From UM-FILTER-42-9 sp038063775 (GTDB lineage: Bacteria; Patescibacteriota; Minisyncoccia; Moranbacterales; UBA2206): a stretch of 51,922 nucleotides of DNA. How positions within the stretch are numbered: position 1 is the stretch's first letter; every line of letters starts with the position of its first letter. Positions 1 to 8,202 of the stretch are shown here, piece after piece. Under the pieces are notes generated by a model. That model ran no database searches, was not told the origin of the DNA, and saw only the letters and a list, made by a program, of their open reading frames with translations. Location of the stretch: NCBI GenBank assembly GCA_038063775.1, contig JBBTUK010000008.1:1-51922 (forward strand). The letters are read 5' to 3'. A program made the position numbers and the translations under genes.

Positions 1-345
1 GATAGCGAGGTATCAATCGCGTTTGCTTATAAAACTTTGGACAATGACGAAAAACTAGTGGACAATCTGAGAAAAATAATTCAGGAACGCGAAGTAAACC
101 AAATAATATTAGGAAAATTAGGAATGCCGGGAGGGCAAAAAGAATCTTTTGACGCGCAAGAAATCGGCGCCGAGATGGAAAAAGAATTGGGTGTGGAAGT
201 TAGATACCAGGAAGAAATGTTTTCAACCAAAATGGCGCAAGATTCTCTCAAGAAAAGAGGCGCGAAAAAAATAAAAGAACTGGACAACCAGGAAGCGGCG
301 AGGATAATCTTGCAATCCTGGCTGGATAAGAAATATAAAATATGA
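1..345 (+). CDS. ruvX: RuvX/YqgF-family Holliday junction resolvase-like nuclease, 3' part
   Basis: The reading frame is open from the first base of the window, so the 5' end of the gene lies upstream; 114 codons plus stop are visible. The segment around ILGKLGMPGGQKES matches the VGLP-type motif of YqgF/RuvX proteins. It is followed by a conserved MFSTKMAQ (family DERxST-A position) and the C-terminal NQEAARIILQSWLD helix (family DxxAAxxILQ). The usual DE of the DER motif reads EM here. Family role: RNase H-fold nuclease acting on Holliday junctions or on 16S rRNA 5' processing. The stop overlaps the next ATG (ATGA), indicating translational coupling. Family assignment is confident; the exact biochemical role is not. 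Confidence 0.85.
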   Translation, partial: DSEVSIAFAYKTLDNDEKLVDNLRKIIQEREVNQIILGKLGMPGGQKESFDAQEIGAEMEKELGVEVRYQEEMFSTKMAQDSLKKRGAKKIKELDNQEAARIILQSWLDKKYKI

Positions 346-1724
346 GTTTTGAATATAAAGGCGTTCCTCCGAAGAATAATGATGCGCCAAAAAAGAAGCA
401 GACATCAAGAAGCAAGGAGGAACCAAAAAGCGGAGAAGGGGTTACGCGGCGAGGTTTTTTAAAGGTAGGCAGTGCTTTTATAACAGCCTTGGTTGCTGGC
501 CGAGCGGTGGATGATTTTTTGACGGAAAATAAAGAAGCTGGAGGAGAGAGCGGAGAAATAAATGGCTCAGAAAAGATAATCGATGAGATGGAAAAGGTGG
601 AGGCAGAAAGAGAGCAGTTCGAATACGAAAAGGGAGAAACGGAATATAAAACTGAATCAATAAAATCACTAGGCGATCTGCTGGATTTTGATAAAGTAGG
701 CCCGATAAGATTTGATCCGGAAAAAATGGAGGGAGCTAAGAGTTATTGGAAGGAAGCTTACGCGGGAAAAAATCCTAAACTTCACAAGAGCCTTCTGGAT
801 GGATATCGTGAATGGGGTTATTGGCGGATATATACGGAACAAAGGTTTAAGTCGGTCGGAATTCCGATTGAGTATGCTCTGTTAGCTCTTCCTGAATCTC
901 ACTGGAAAGTGAACGCTCGGTCCAAATCTGGAGCAGTCGGGCCATATCAATTTATGCCAAAGACTGCTGCTAGCCTAAAACTAATAATGAACCGAGTTAT
1001 TGATGAAAGAAGGGATCCCGTAAAAAGTGCCGAGGCCTGCGCGTTGGTTTTGAAAGAATTGCACGCCGCTTCTGGCGACTGGAATGTGACTCTTTCGGGA
1101 TATAACGGTGGTGATGCGTGGAGATTTATCAAGGAAGCAAAAAGTAAGGGTCAGCCTACAAACTACGGAAACTTTCTGAAATATCTGGAAGAAAAATTAA
1201 ACAAAATAAAAGATCATTTGCGCACGAACAAAAAATTTGGCAGTCTTTCTCATGAGGCTAAAAGAGAAATATTTGCGCGCAAAATACAGGGTCTTTCTGA
1301 AAACTTAAATTACCCGCCAAAATTTCACGCGATTGAAGAATTGATAAGAGAAGGAAAAATCCGTGAACAGCAAGCGCCAATTAGATTTAAAGAAGAAAAA
1401 ATAATTCAGACAGAGACCGCGCCAGGCCGAATCGAACATATAGTTGCGAAAGGGGAAACTCTTTTCAAGATAGCGCGAAAACTAAATATTCCTCCACAAG
1501 AACTTTATAAATACAACAGAAGATTTTCTGGCATAAAAAAACTGCAACCTGGGGACAAGATAGAAATACCTCCGGCGAAGAAAAAGGCTAAAAGATATTT
1601 TTCCGGAAGCCTTACGGCGGAGGCCTTGAAAAAAGGAAAATCTATTCAGGAAATGAGGTTTTTAAACCCGCACATTTTGGACGCCCAAGCGCCTTTGCCC
1701 CACGGCACATTCATCCGAGTTTAG
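342..1724 (+). CDS. Tat-exported lytic murein transglycosylase with LysM domain
   Basis: 460 residues. A twin-arginine signal is visible at residues ~35-55 (TRRGFLKVGSAF followed by a hydrophobic stretch), so export is probably by the Tat route with N-terminal anchoring. An acidic linker follows to ~residue 110. The SLT (lysozyme-like) domain lies around residues 150-260, with the catalytic-glutamate segment ALPESHWKVNARSKSG and the typical GPYQFMPKTA and SGYNGG motifs. A LysM carbohydrate-binding domain follows at ~365-410 (HIVAKGETLFKIARKL). The layout resembles MltD. Expected role: cleavage of peptidoglycan glycan strands during wall remodelling. The start overlaps the upstream stop by ATGA. 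A Tat signal on this family is uncommon. Confidence 0.9.
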   Translation: MSFEYKGVPPKNNDAPKKKQTSRSKEEPKSGEGVTRRGFLKVGSAFITALVAGRAVDDFLTENKEAGGESGEINGSEKIIDEMEKVEAEREQFEYEKGETEYKTESIKSLGDLLDFDKVGPIRFDPEKMEGAKSYWKEAYAGKNPKLHKSLLDGYREWGYWRIYTEQRFKSVGIPIEYALLALPESHWKVNARSKSGAVGPYQFMPKTAASLKLIMNRVIDERRDPVKSAEACALVLKELHAASGDWNVTLSGYNGGDAWRFIKEAKSKGQPTNYGNFLKYLEEKLNKIKDHLRTNKKFGSLSHEAKREIFARKIQGLSENLNYPPKFHAIEELIREGKIREQQAPIRFKEEKIIQTETAPGRIEHIVAKGETLFKIARKLNIPPQELYKYNRRFSGIKKLQPGDKIEIPPAKKKAKRYFSGSLTAEALKKGKSIQEMRFLNPHILDAQAPLPHGTFIRV

Positions 1725-1744
1725 TGTTAATTTTGGGCTAATTA

Positions 1745-1753
1745 TGCTATAAT
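1745..1753 (+). promoter_or_regulatory. Extended -10 promoter upstream of the glycosyltransferase gene
   Basis: The string TGCTATAAT is a perfect TGn plus TATAAT extended -10 element in the short gap after the murein hydrolase stop. No good -35 lies 17 bp upstream, as expected for extended -10 promoters. The predicted start site is ~1760, giving a ~45-nt leader before the ATG at 1804. Confidence 0.6.
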
Positions 1754-1803
1754 AAAAGCAAGTTTTTTGGGAGTAATAATTTAAATTTTTATTGAAAATA
1801 ACC

Positions 1804-2553
1804 ATGAGTGATGAAAGACCGTACCTGTCCGTAATCATTCCATCTTATCGGGAAGCGGACCGAATCGGCAAAAATCTTTTGGAAATCGAAAGCTTTTTGA
1901 GCTCCAAAAAATATACCTACGAAATTTTAGTCGTGACGGACGGATCGCCGGATTCAACGCCGGAAGTGGCCAGGAGCTTCGCGGACAAAGTGAAACATTT
2001 GCGGGTGATCGAAAACAGGGAAAATCACGGAAAGGGCTATGTGGTGCGGCAGGGACTCCTGGAGGCCAAAGGAGACTACCGCGTGTTTTTGGATGCGGAC
2101 GGATCAACTTCCATTACCCATCTGGACTCTTTCCTGCCGGAATTTGAAAAAGGTTTTGAGGTGGTGATCGGATCCAGAAAAATCAAAGGTGCCTTTGTGC
2201 AGATTCATCAGCCTAAATACCGGGAAATTATGGGCGAGATGGGCAACTGGCTGATTAGAATCGTTTTGGGATTATGGAGCTATCCCGATACGCAATGCGG
2301 TTTCAAAATGATGACAGCTCGGGCGGCGGAAGCGGTGGGAACGCGCATGGTGGTTGACCGATTCGGCTTTGATTTTGAATGGATAATTTTGGCGAAAAAG
2401 ATGGGCTTCAAGGTAGAACAGATGCCGGTCAGGTGGCTCAATGAAGAAGGTTCGTCAGTGAGCCTCACCGGACCAAACGGATTCATCCAAGTTTTGATTG
2501 ACTTGTTCAAGACTCGGTGGAGGCTTTGGACCGGAAAATACAATATAAAATAA
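1804..2553 (+). CDS. Family 2 glycosyltransferase (dolichyl/polyprenyl-phosphate sugar synthase type)
   Basis: 249 residues from the ATG at 1804; an in-frame TTG at 1792 is a less likely start. The N-terminus YLSVIIPSYREADRIGKNL is the GT-A nucleotide-sugar fold start. VVTDGSPDSTPEVA and FLDADGS give the DGS and DxD-like metal/nucleotide-binding motifs, and GSRKIKGA and PDTQCGFKMM are typical of ALG5/DPM1-like enzymes. No C-terminal membrane segments are present, so it resembles the soluble DPM1 type. Likely role: transfer of a hexose from a nucleotide sugar to a polyprenyl phosphate for envelope glycan assembly. galT, in the same direction just downstream, also handles nucleotide sugars. Substrate cannot be told from sequence. 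Confidence 0.85.
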   Translation: MSDERPYLSVIIPSYREADRIGKNLLEIESFLSSKKYTYEILVVTDGSPDSTPEVARSFADKVKHLRVIENRENHGKGYVVRQGLLEAKGDYRVFLDADGSTSITHLDSFLPEFEKGFEVVIGSRKIKGAFVQIHQPKYREIMGEMGNWLIRIVLGLWSYPDTQCGFKMMTARAAEAVGTRMVVDRFGFDFEWIILAKKMGFKVEQMPVRWLNEEGSSVSLTGPNGFIQVLIDLFKTRWRLWTGKYNIK

Positions 2554-2608
2554 AAATTCAAAAGTAAAAATGAAAAATTTTGGTGTCGCTCTGCGATGAC
2601 ATTAATAA
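2553..2608 (+). repeat. Heptanucleotide array plus GTGTCGCT/GCGATGA hairpin (intergenic copy 1)
   Basis: Starting at the stop codon of the glycosyltransferase, four A-rich 7-mers run in register (AAAATTC, AAAAGTA, AAAATGA, AAAATTT, 2553-2580). They are followed by TGGTGTCGCTCTGCGATG, which contains a TCGC-tct-GCGA mini-hairpin. The same arrangement recurs at 20141-20260 between nusG and rplK, sharing ATTTTGGTGT and the CGCT/GCGA centre. The repeat fills the whole gap to galT. Confidence 0.7.
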
Positions 2609-3625
2609 ATGGAAAATAATATAAAAAATAAAACTCAAATATCGGAACTGCGGCAGGACTTGGTGACAGGAGATTGGGTCGTGATTGCTGATGGCCGGTC
2701 CAAGCGGCCGGAAGAATTTGCCGCGCATAAGCGGGAAGCCGTTGCGGAGGATCCAAACAAGGCATGTTTTTTTTGTCATCCGGAAGAAACCCGTCAGGAA
2801 AAGGATGTTTTGATATATCAAGATGAAAATAACGAGTGGAGCCTGCGGGTTTTTCCCAACAAATACCCGGCTTTTAGTCGAGGCAAAGTGATTAGGCATT
2901 TTGAAGAGGGACCGTATTTCGGTATGGATGGAGTCGGTTATCATGAAGTTATAGTCACGCGCGATCATGAAAAGCAAATAGCCCAATTGGATGTTTTTAG
3001 GGTAGCGGAGATAGTGGATGCTTATCAGGAACGCTACATCGATTTGATGAATAAAAAAAGCGTTAACTATATTGAAATTTTTCATAATCACGGAAAAGAA
3101 GCCGGTGCCTCTATCGGACATCCTCATTCCCAGCTGATGGCTATTCCGGTAATTTCTCCCTATGTCACTTTAGAATTGGATGGAGCGGAGTTGTATTATA
3201 AAGCCAACAAAAAATGCGTGTATTGCACGATAATTGAGTGGGAAATGGAGCATAAAAAAAGAATAATTTTTGAAGACAGCGATTTTTTAGCCTTTTGCCC
3301 TTTTGCCTCCCGCGCGAGTTTTGAAGTCTGGGTGATTCCAAAAAGACACAAGCCTTATTTTGAAAGGATATCCGCGGAAGAAAAAATGCATTTAGCCGAA
3401 GCCTTGCAAGCATCCATTAGCAAGATCTTCAAAGCCTTGAGAGATCCCGCTTACAATTTTTATGTTCACACCGGACCCTGTGACGGAAAGGATTACGCGC
3501 ATTTTCACTGGCATATCGAAATTCTGCCGCGGACTTCTGTTTGGGCCGGATTTGAACTTTCAACCGGCATAGAAATTTCCACTATCCAGCCGGAAACCGC
3601 CGCGGAATATTTAAGAAAAATCTAA
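2609..3625 (+). CDS. galT: Galactose-1-phosphate uridylyltransferase
   Basis: 338 residues. It begins with the family signature ELRQDLVTGDWVVIADGR, then a zinc-site CFFCHPEE (Cys-x-x-Cys). The active-site HPH triad lies in ASIGHPHSQL; the central His is the uridylylated nucleophile in the family. The C-terminal half carries a second Cys-x-x-Cys (CVYC) and HFHWHIEILPR. It exchanges UMP between UDP-glucose and galactose-1-phosphate (Leloir pathway); some homologues act on other sugar phosphates. No Shine-Dalgarno is seen; the gap upstream is a heptanucleotide repeat. Downstream lies a start-codon inverted-repeat element. Confidence 0.93.
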   Translation: MENNIKNKTQISELRQDLVTGDWVVIADGRSKRPEEFAAHKREAVAEDPNKACFFCHPEETRQEKDVLIYQDENNEWSLRVFPNKYPAFSRGKVIRHFEEGPYFGMDGVGYHEVIVTRDHEKQIAQLDVFRVAEIVDAYQERYIDLMNKKSVNYIEIFHNHGKEAGASIGHPHSQLMAIPVISPYVTLELDGAELYYKANKKCVYCTIIEWEMEHKKRIIFEDSDFLAFCPFASRASFEVWVIPKRHKPYFERISAEEKMHLAEALQASISKIFKALRDPAYNFYVHTGPCDGKDYAHFHWHIEILPRTSVWAGFELSTGIEISTIQPETAAEYLRKI

Positions 3626-3631
3626 ATTATG

Positions 3632-3767
3632 CCCGGTAGTGAAATTTCGATGGGCCGCAAGCGGCCACAAAACCGAGCATTTGTTAATTAAGCTAAAAAT
3701 ATAATTAAAGAATTTCAGCGTCGAAATAAGACAGAATTAATTTTGATATCGAAATTCTACTACCGGG
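3632..3767. mobile_element. Start-codon inverted-repeat element, copy 1 (136 bp)
   Basis: The ends are 20-bp inverted repeats, CCCGGTAGT...AATTTCGAT at 3632-3651 and its reverse complement at 3748-3767, differing only at the two central bases (GA/AG). The element is flanked by a direct repeat TATG (3628-3631 and 3768-3771). The right-hand TATG contains the ATG of the downstream gene. The interior holds a GGCCGC/GCGGCC hairpin and AT-rich sequence, with no ORF. It resembles a non-autonomous MITE-like insertion that regenerated the start codon. Copies 2-4 are at 11104, 15436 and 39353. Confidence 0.7.
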
Positions 3768-3768
3768 T

Positions 3769-4248
3769 ATGCACGATCTGATAATTTCCTGGTTTTCCAA
3801 TTTTCCTAAAGAGCTGGCCACGTTTCTAATAGCAATTATTCCGGTGACGGAACTCCGAGCCGCTCTGCCGCTGGCGTATAAGGTTTATGGCTTAAGCGCT
3901 TTTTGGTCTTGGTTCTACTCGGTAATGGGCACATTTTTTGCGATGGTTCTGATAGTGTTGCTTCTGGATCCGGTAGCGGAGTTTTTGTCCAATCACATCG
4001 GTTTTTTTAAAAGATTTTTTGACTGGCTTTTCGAACATACGAGAAAGCGCGCCAACGGCAAGATGGAAAAATACGGATCTTGGGCTATTTTCATCTTGGC
4101 CGCCACGCCCATACCGTTTCTCGGCGGCATGACCGGGGCGGTGGCGGCGTTCGTGTTCGGAGTGCCATTGAAAAAATCAATACCTTTACTGCTTTTTGGA
4201 ACTATGGTGTCAGGAGTAATAGTTTTAGCAATAACAATTTATTTATGA
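3769..4248 (+). CDS. Small multi-drug export (COG2426) family membrane protein
   Basis: 159 residues with about four hydrophobic helices. PVTELRAALPLAY near residue 25 and ILAATPIPFLGGMTGAVAAFVFG near residue 105 are characteristic of the Sm_multidrug_ex family. The name comes from one early report; transport substrate is unknown for most members. The start ATG lies directly at the right end of inverted-repeat element 1. The stop overlaps tpiA by ATGA, so translation is probably coupled to triosephosphate isomerase. Confidence 0.8.
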   Translation: MHDLIISWFSNFPKELATFLIAIIPVTELRAALPLAYKVYGLSAFWSWFYSVMGTFFAMVLIVLLLDPVAEFLSNHIGFFKRFFDWLFEHTRKRANGKMEKYGSWAIFILAATPIPFLGGMTGAVAAFVFGVPLKKSIPLLLFGTMVSGVIVLAITIYL

Positions 4249-5009
4249 AGAAGCTTGTAATCGGCAATTTAAAAATGAACCTTGTTAATCTCCAAGAACG
4301 AGAGCGCTACTTTAAATTATTTGAAAAAGAGCTGGCAGGAAAAAATTTTCCAAATGTCGAAATTGTTCTATGCCCGCCGTTCGTTCATCTGGAATCATTC
4401 AAAAAATGGAAAGACAAGAGGATAAAATTGGGGGCGCAAAACATGTTTCCGGAAGCCAGAGGCTCATATACCGGTGAAATTTCTCCCTCAATGATCAAGA
4501 GCCTTGATTGCGAATATGTGATTCTGGGACACAGCGAAAGGCGCAGGTATTTTTCGGAAAAGAATGAAGAGATAAATTTAAAAGTAATTGCGGCTCTGAA
4601 GAATGGCTTAATTCCGGTAATTTGTGTCGGAGAAACCAAAGTTCAAAGAGAAGAACATAAAGTTTTGGAAGTCATAACGGAGCAAGTGACGCGGACGCTT
4701 GCAAAAATCAGTCGCACAAAAGCTGGTCAAATCATCATAGCCTATGAGCCGGTTTGGTCAGTCGGTAGCGATCTGACCCCGACCGCTCATGAAATAATGG
4801 AAGCTAAAGTCCTTATTCGAAAAATTTTAACCGGTCTTTTTGGGAAAAAATATGCTGAAGAAGTGATAATTCTCTACGGAGGATCCGTTAAAGTTGCAAC
4901 AACTAAGGAGGTATGTATTGATCCCGGAATGGACGGCGTGTTGGTGGGCAGAGAAAGCCTTGTGCCGCATGATTTTTTGAAAATTGCCCAGATAATTGAT
5001 AAAAACTAA
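4245..5009 (+). CDS. tpiA: Triosephosphate isomerase
   Basis: 254 residues from the ATG at 4245 that overlaps the upstream TGA. N-terminal GNLKMN carries the substrate-binding Asn and Lys. The catalytic His is in ILGHSERR, the catalytic Glu in AYEPVWSVG, and the phosphate-binding loop is YGGSV. It interconverts dihydroxyacetone phosphate and glyceraldehyde-3-phosphate. Class II aldolase follows after 14 nt and the hyp genes after that, so glycolysis and hydrogenase maturation genes form one directional block. Confidence 0.95.
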   Translation: MKKLVIGNLKMNLVNLQERERYFKLFEKELAGKNFPNVEIVLCPPFVHLESFKKWKDKRIKLGAQNMFPEARGSYTGEISPSMIKSLDCEYVILGHSERRRYFSEKNEEINLKVIAALKNGLIPVICVGETKVQREEHKVLEVITEQVTRTLAKISRTKAGQIIIAYEPVWSVGSDLTPTAHEIMEAKVLIRKILTGLFGKKYAEEVIILYGGSVKVATTKEVCIDPGMDGVLVGRESLVPHDFLKIAQIIDKN

Positions 5010-5023
5010 AATTTAAAAATTTT

Positions 5024-5887
5024 ATGATTACATCTGTTAAGGAAATTTTACAAAAAGCCAAAGGAGGCAGCTATGCGGTCGGGGCCTTCAATACGGTTAA
5101 TTTGGAGACGACTCGGGCAATCATAGAGGCCGCCAAAGAAATGCGTTCTCCGGTCATCGTTCAGATAACTGAAAAAACCATAGATTATGCCGGCGGGAGA
5201 GCCATATTTAACTTGATAAAAAATTGCGCCGAGTTTTATGCGCAAGAAGTTCCGATTGGAATCCATCTGGATCACGGAAAAAGTTTTGAAATTGTCCAAC
5301 GCGCCGTGGGAATCGGATTTGGATCAGTGATGTATGACGGATCAAGGAAGGACTACGAAGACAATCTTGTCGTAACTAAAAAAGTTGTTGAATTTTGCCA
5401 CGGTAAAGGAGTTGATGTTCAGGCGGAACTCGGGAATGTTCCATATATCGGTGAAGGGGAGATCGGTGAAATTAATTGGGAAAAATACATGACGGATCCC
5501 GGTCAGGCCAAAAGTTTTGTTGAAGAAACAGGGGTGGACGCCTTGGCCGTGGCCATCGGCAACGCCCACGGATTTTTCAAGGAAAGAAGCACTCCGGATT
5601 ATGCGCGGCTAGAGATGATTCACAAAAATGTTGAGACACCTTTGATTTTGCACGGCGCTTCCGACTGGGAAAATGGCCGGGTGGCGGAAGTCATCAAGCG
5701 CGGGATTGTCTGTTTCAATGTGGATACGGCGACGAGAATCTCTTTTGTCAACAGCCTGATGAAGGCGGCCAAAGACCAAAATGACATTTCGTTCGATGTG
5801 CGGAAAATATTGGGAGACGCGAGAGAAGCGGTCAAGCAAACGGTCAAGGAAAAAATAAAAATTTTTGGGAGCGACGGGAAAGCGTAA
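5024..5887 (+). CDS. fba: Class II fructose-bisphosphate aldolase
   Basis: 287 residues. Class II metal-site histidines are visible in GIHLDHGKSFE, IGNAHGFFK and LILHGASD; YDGSRKDYEDNL is the conserved FDGS-like segment and FNVDTATR the C-terminal phosphate/substrate motif. It reversibly cleaves fructose-1,6-bisphosphate; ketohexose-bisphosphate relatives such as tagatose-bisphosphate aldolase cannot be excluded. Only four bases separate its stop from the hypC ATG, so it is almost certainly co-transcribed with hydrogenase maturation genes. Confidence 0.92.
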   Translation: MITSVKEILQKAKGGSYAVGAFNTVNLETTRAIIEAAKEMRSPVIVQITEKTIDYAGGRAIFNLIKNCAEFYAQEVPIGIHLDHGKSFEIVQRAVGIGFGSVMYDGSRKDYEDNLVVTKKVVEFCHGKGVDVQAELGNVPYIGEGEIGEINWEKYMTDPGQAKSFVEETGVDALAVAIGNAHGFFKERSTPDYARLEMIHKNVETPLILHGASDWENGRVAEVIKRGIVCFNVDTATRISFVNSLMKAAKDQNDISFDVRKILGDAREAVKQTVKEKIKIFGSDGKA

Positions 5888-5891
5888 GATT

Positions 5892-6098
5892 ATGTGTTTG
5901 GCATTTCCGGGAAAAATTATTTCTATTGTCGGACAACACGCCGATGTTGATTTTGACGGTGTCAAAAAAAAAGTAAACATTTCTCTTGTTCAAGCGAAAA
6001 AAGGCGATTATGTGATCGTGCACGCGGGTTTTGCCATTCAACTTCTTACGAAGGAAGACGCCTGGGAGGTGCTTAAGGAATTTGAAAAAAATTTATGA
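5892..6098 (+). CDS. hypC: Hydrogenase maturation chaperone HypC
   Basis: 68 residues starting MCLAFPGKI; the family begins with Met-Cys, and the Cys2 thiolate carries the Fe(CN)2CO intermediate together with HypD. This fixes the start at 5892 rather than the longer in-frame ATG at 5865, which lies inside fba. A small beta-barrel follows (VDFDGVKKKVNISLV, GDYVIVHAGFAI) and a C-terminal helix. The stop overlaps hypD by ATGA. Confidence 0.95.
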   Translation: MCLAFPGKIISIVGQHADVDFDGVKKKVNISLVQAKKGDYVIVHAGFAIQLLTKEDAWEVLKEFEKNL

Positions 6099-7138
6099 AA
6101 AATATCCAGGAACTGATAGAAAAAATTAACTCTGTTGCCGCCGGAATTAAAAATAATATAAATATAATGGAGGTCTGCGGTACCCATACGCAGGCAATTA
6201 GCCGCTACGGAATTCGCGAACTTTTGCCTAAAAATATCCGTTTGATAAGCGGTCCGGGATGTCCGATTTGTGTAACCGCGCAAGCTGACATTGATGCTAT
6301 TGTCAACTTGGCGCTCGCGGGAATTCCCGTAGCTACCTATGGCGATGCGATAAGGGTTCCTGGGTATTTCGGCAGTCTGGAAAAAGCGCGGAGCTTGGGA
6401 GCAAAAGTTTTTCCGGTGTATTCGGTGGAAGAAGCGCTGGAACTGAAAGTAAAATATCCGGATATGGTCTTTTTTGGGATTGGTTTTGACACGACGGCGC
6501 CCATGACGGCGATGGCATTGAAAAAAGGATTGACCGTCTATTCCACGCACAAGCTTTTTCTGCCGGCGATGGACGCGCTTTTGGCGATGGGAGAACTAAA
6601 AATAGACGGCTTCCTAAGCCCCGGGCATGTTTCAACGATTGTTGGCCTGAAGCCTTACGAGCATATGAAAGTCGCGCAAGTGATAACCGGCTTTGAAGCG
6701 GAAGACGTCCTGGTTGGCTTGCTAATGCTTCTTCATCAGATCAAAAAAGGCAAGAGTATAGTGGAAAATGAATATGCCAGGTCAGTGCGGAAACTTGGAA
6801 ATCCGAAAGCGCGCAAGATCATTTTTGAGGAATTCAAAATCTCGGACGGCAACTGGCGGGGATTTGGAATAATACCCAGTTCGGGCTTGGAGGTAAAAAA
6901 CCCAAAACTTAACGCTAAAATTAAATACAAAGATATTTTATCCAAAATTGATTTTTCGCTCTCCAGAAAGCCGACTGGTTGCCTGTGCGGAGAAGTCATC
7001 CGGGGACTCATTACTCCAGTAGAGTGTCCTATGTTCGGGCGTGCCTGCACGCCGGAAAATCCCTATGGCCCTTGCATGGTTCCCGCGGAGGGGAGCTGCA
7101 ACGTTAAATATCGATATAACAAAACTAAGAGGAAATAA
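6095..7138 (+). CDS. hypD: Hydrogenase maturation protein HypD
   Basis: 347 residues. Signature segments are present: EVCGTHTQAISRYG (Cys for Fe(CN)2CO assembly), SGPGCPICVT (conserved CPxC), and the C-terminal cysteine cluster binding a [4Fe-4S] centre (TGCLCGEV, ECPMFGRACTPENPYGPCMV). HypD is the scaffold on which the Fe(CN)2CO group of [NiFe]-hydrogenases is built with HypC and HypE. Length is normal and no key cysteine is missing. It is translationally coupled to hypC. Confidence 0.96.
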   Translation: MKNIQELIEKINSVAAGIKNNINIMEVCGTHTQAISRYGIRELLPKNIRLISGPGCPICVTAQADIDAIVNLALAGIPVATYGDAIRVPGYFGSLEKARSLGAKVFPVYSVEEALELKVKYPDMVFFGIGFDTTAPMTAMALKKGLTVYSTHKLFLPAMDALLAMGELKIDGFLSPGHVSTIVGLKPYEHMKVAQVITGFEAEDVLVGLLMLLHQIKKGKSIVENEYARSVRKLGNPKARKIIFEEFKISDGNWRGFGIIPSSGLEVKNPKLNAKIKYKDILSKIDFSLSRKPTGCLCGEVIRGLITPVECPMFGRACTPENPYGPCMVPAEGSCNVKYRYNKTKRK

Positions 7139-7169
7139 ATTGTTTTTTTGGCTACCACAGCCAATCTTG

Positions 7170-7178
7170 TGGCATAAT
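7170..7178 (+). promoter_or_regulatory. Extended -10 element directly before hypE; predicted leaderless start
   Basis: TGGCATAAT (TGn plus CATAAT) ends eight bases before the hypE ATG at 7186, placing transcription initiation at about the first base of the start codon. A short hairpin, TTGGCT-accac-AGCCAA (about 7148-7164), lies just upstream and may end transcripts from hypD or act as an operator. This predicts separate expression of hypE. Confidence 0.45.
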
Positions 7179-7185
7179 TAACAAA

Positions 7186-8202
7186 ATGGCAAAAGAAACG
7201 GAAACAATTGAACTAGAAGCCGGAGCGGGTGGTGAAAAATCAAGCGAGCTGATTGAAAAAATCAGAAACAATTTTTCTTTACGCGGCAAATGGAAAAATA
7301 CCGGCGACGACGGAGCAGTTTTGGATTTGGGTCTCTCGACTTCGCTCGGGACAAATTTTTTAGGAAAAAATTTGGTTTTTACAACCGATGCTTTCATAGT
7401 GGATCCCATATTTTTTCCGGGAGGGAATATCGGAAAGATTTCCATGTGCGGGACGATCAATGATCTGGCTGTTATGGGCGCGCGGCCCATGGGCATCGCG
7501 CTGAGCCTGGTCATTGAAGAAGGCTTTCCACTAAGCGATCTTATGAAAATCACGAAGTCTATCGAAATCGTGTCGCGGCAGGCGGGCGTGCCTGTCGTAA
7601 CTGGCGATACGAAAGTCATGGAAAGAGGCAAGCTTGATAAAATAGAAATTACCACTTCCGGCGTGGGATTGGCGGATAAAGTAATTGAAAATAACGGTGC
7701 CGATCCGGGCGATCGGATAATCTCATCTGGTGATTTGGGAGAGCACACTGTCGCGCTTCTGGGCGTCCGGTTCAACTACAAAACTAAAATAAAAAGCGAT
7801 TCCCAAACGCTTCATAGAGAAATAGAAGCAGCCGGAAAATATCTGAAAGCGGCCAAAGATCCGACCCGGGGCGGACTGGCGGCCAATATCATTGAAATAG
7901 CCGAAAAATCAAGAGTAAAAATTATACTGGAAGATAATCTACTTCCCTTTAAGAAAGAAACTCGCGCTATCGCGGAGCTTTTAGGAATTGATGTTCTTTC
8001 TTTTGCTTCGGAAGGAAGGTTTATTGCCGCGGTTTCTTTTAAAAACACTCAAAAAGTTTTAAATATCCTAAAAAAATTCAATAAAGAAGCCAAAATAATC
8101 GGCCGGGTGAAAAAGGGCAAGGGGGTTTATTTGAAAACTAAAATCGGTACCGAAAGACCGATTGAATCGCCGCGGGGAAAGCTAGTCCCCAGAATCTGCT
8201 AG
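7186..8202 (+). CDS. hypE: Hydrogenase maturation protein HypE
   Basis: 338 residues of the PurM/AIR-synthase-like fold. AGAGGEKSSELIEKI and GDDGAV are N-terminal ATP-binding features; FTTDAFIVDPIFFPGGNIG is strongly HypE-like. The protein ends PRIC; the C-terminal Cys is carbamoylated by HypF and dehydrated to thiocyanate, the source of the CN ligands. It converges with hypF on the other strand and the two genes overlap by 21 bp at their 3' ends. Confidence 0.95.
   Translation: MAKETETIELEAGAGGEKSSELIEKIRNNFSLRGKWKNTGDDGAVLDLGLSTSLGTNFLGKNLVFTTDAFIVDPIFFPGGNIGKISMCGTINDLAVMGARPMGIALSLVIEEGFPLSDLMKITKSIEIVSRQAGVPVVTGDTKVMERGKLDKIEITTSGVGLADKVIENNGADPGDRIISSGDLGEHTVALLGVRFNYKTKIKSDSQTLHREIEAAGKYLKAAKDPTRGGLAANIIEIAEKSRVKIILEDNLLPFKKETRAIAELLGIDVLSFASEGRFIAAVSFKNTQKVLNILKKFNKEAKIIGRVKKGKGVYLKTKIGTERPIESPRGKLVPRIC

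Noticed and set aside
5865..5891. Longer HypC start at 5865
   Set aside because: It would overlap fba and put residues before the invariant Met-Cys N-terminus needed for function.
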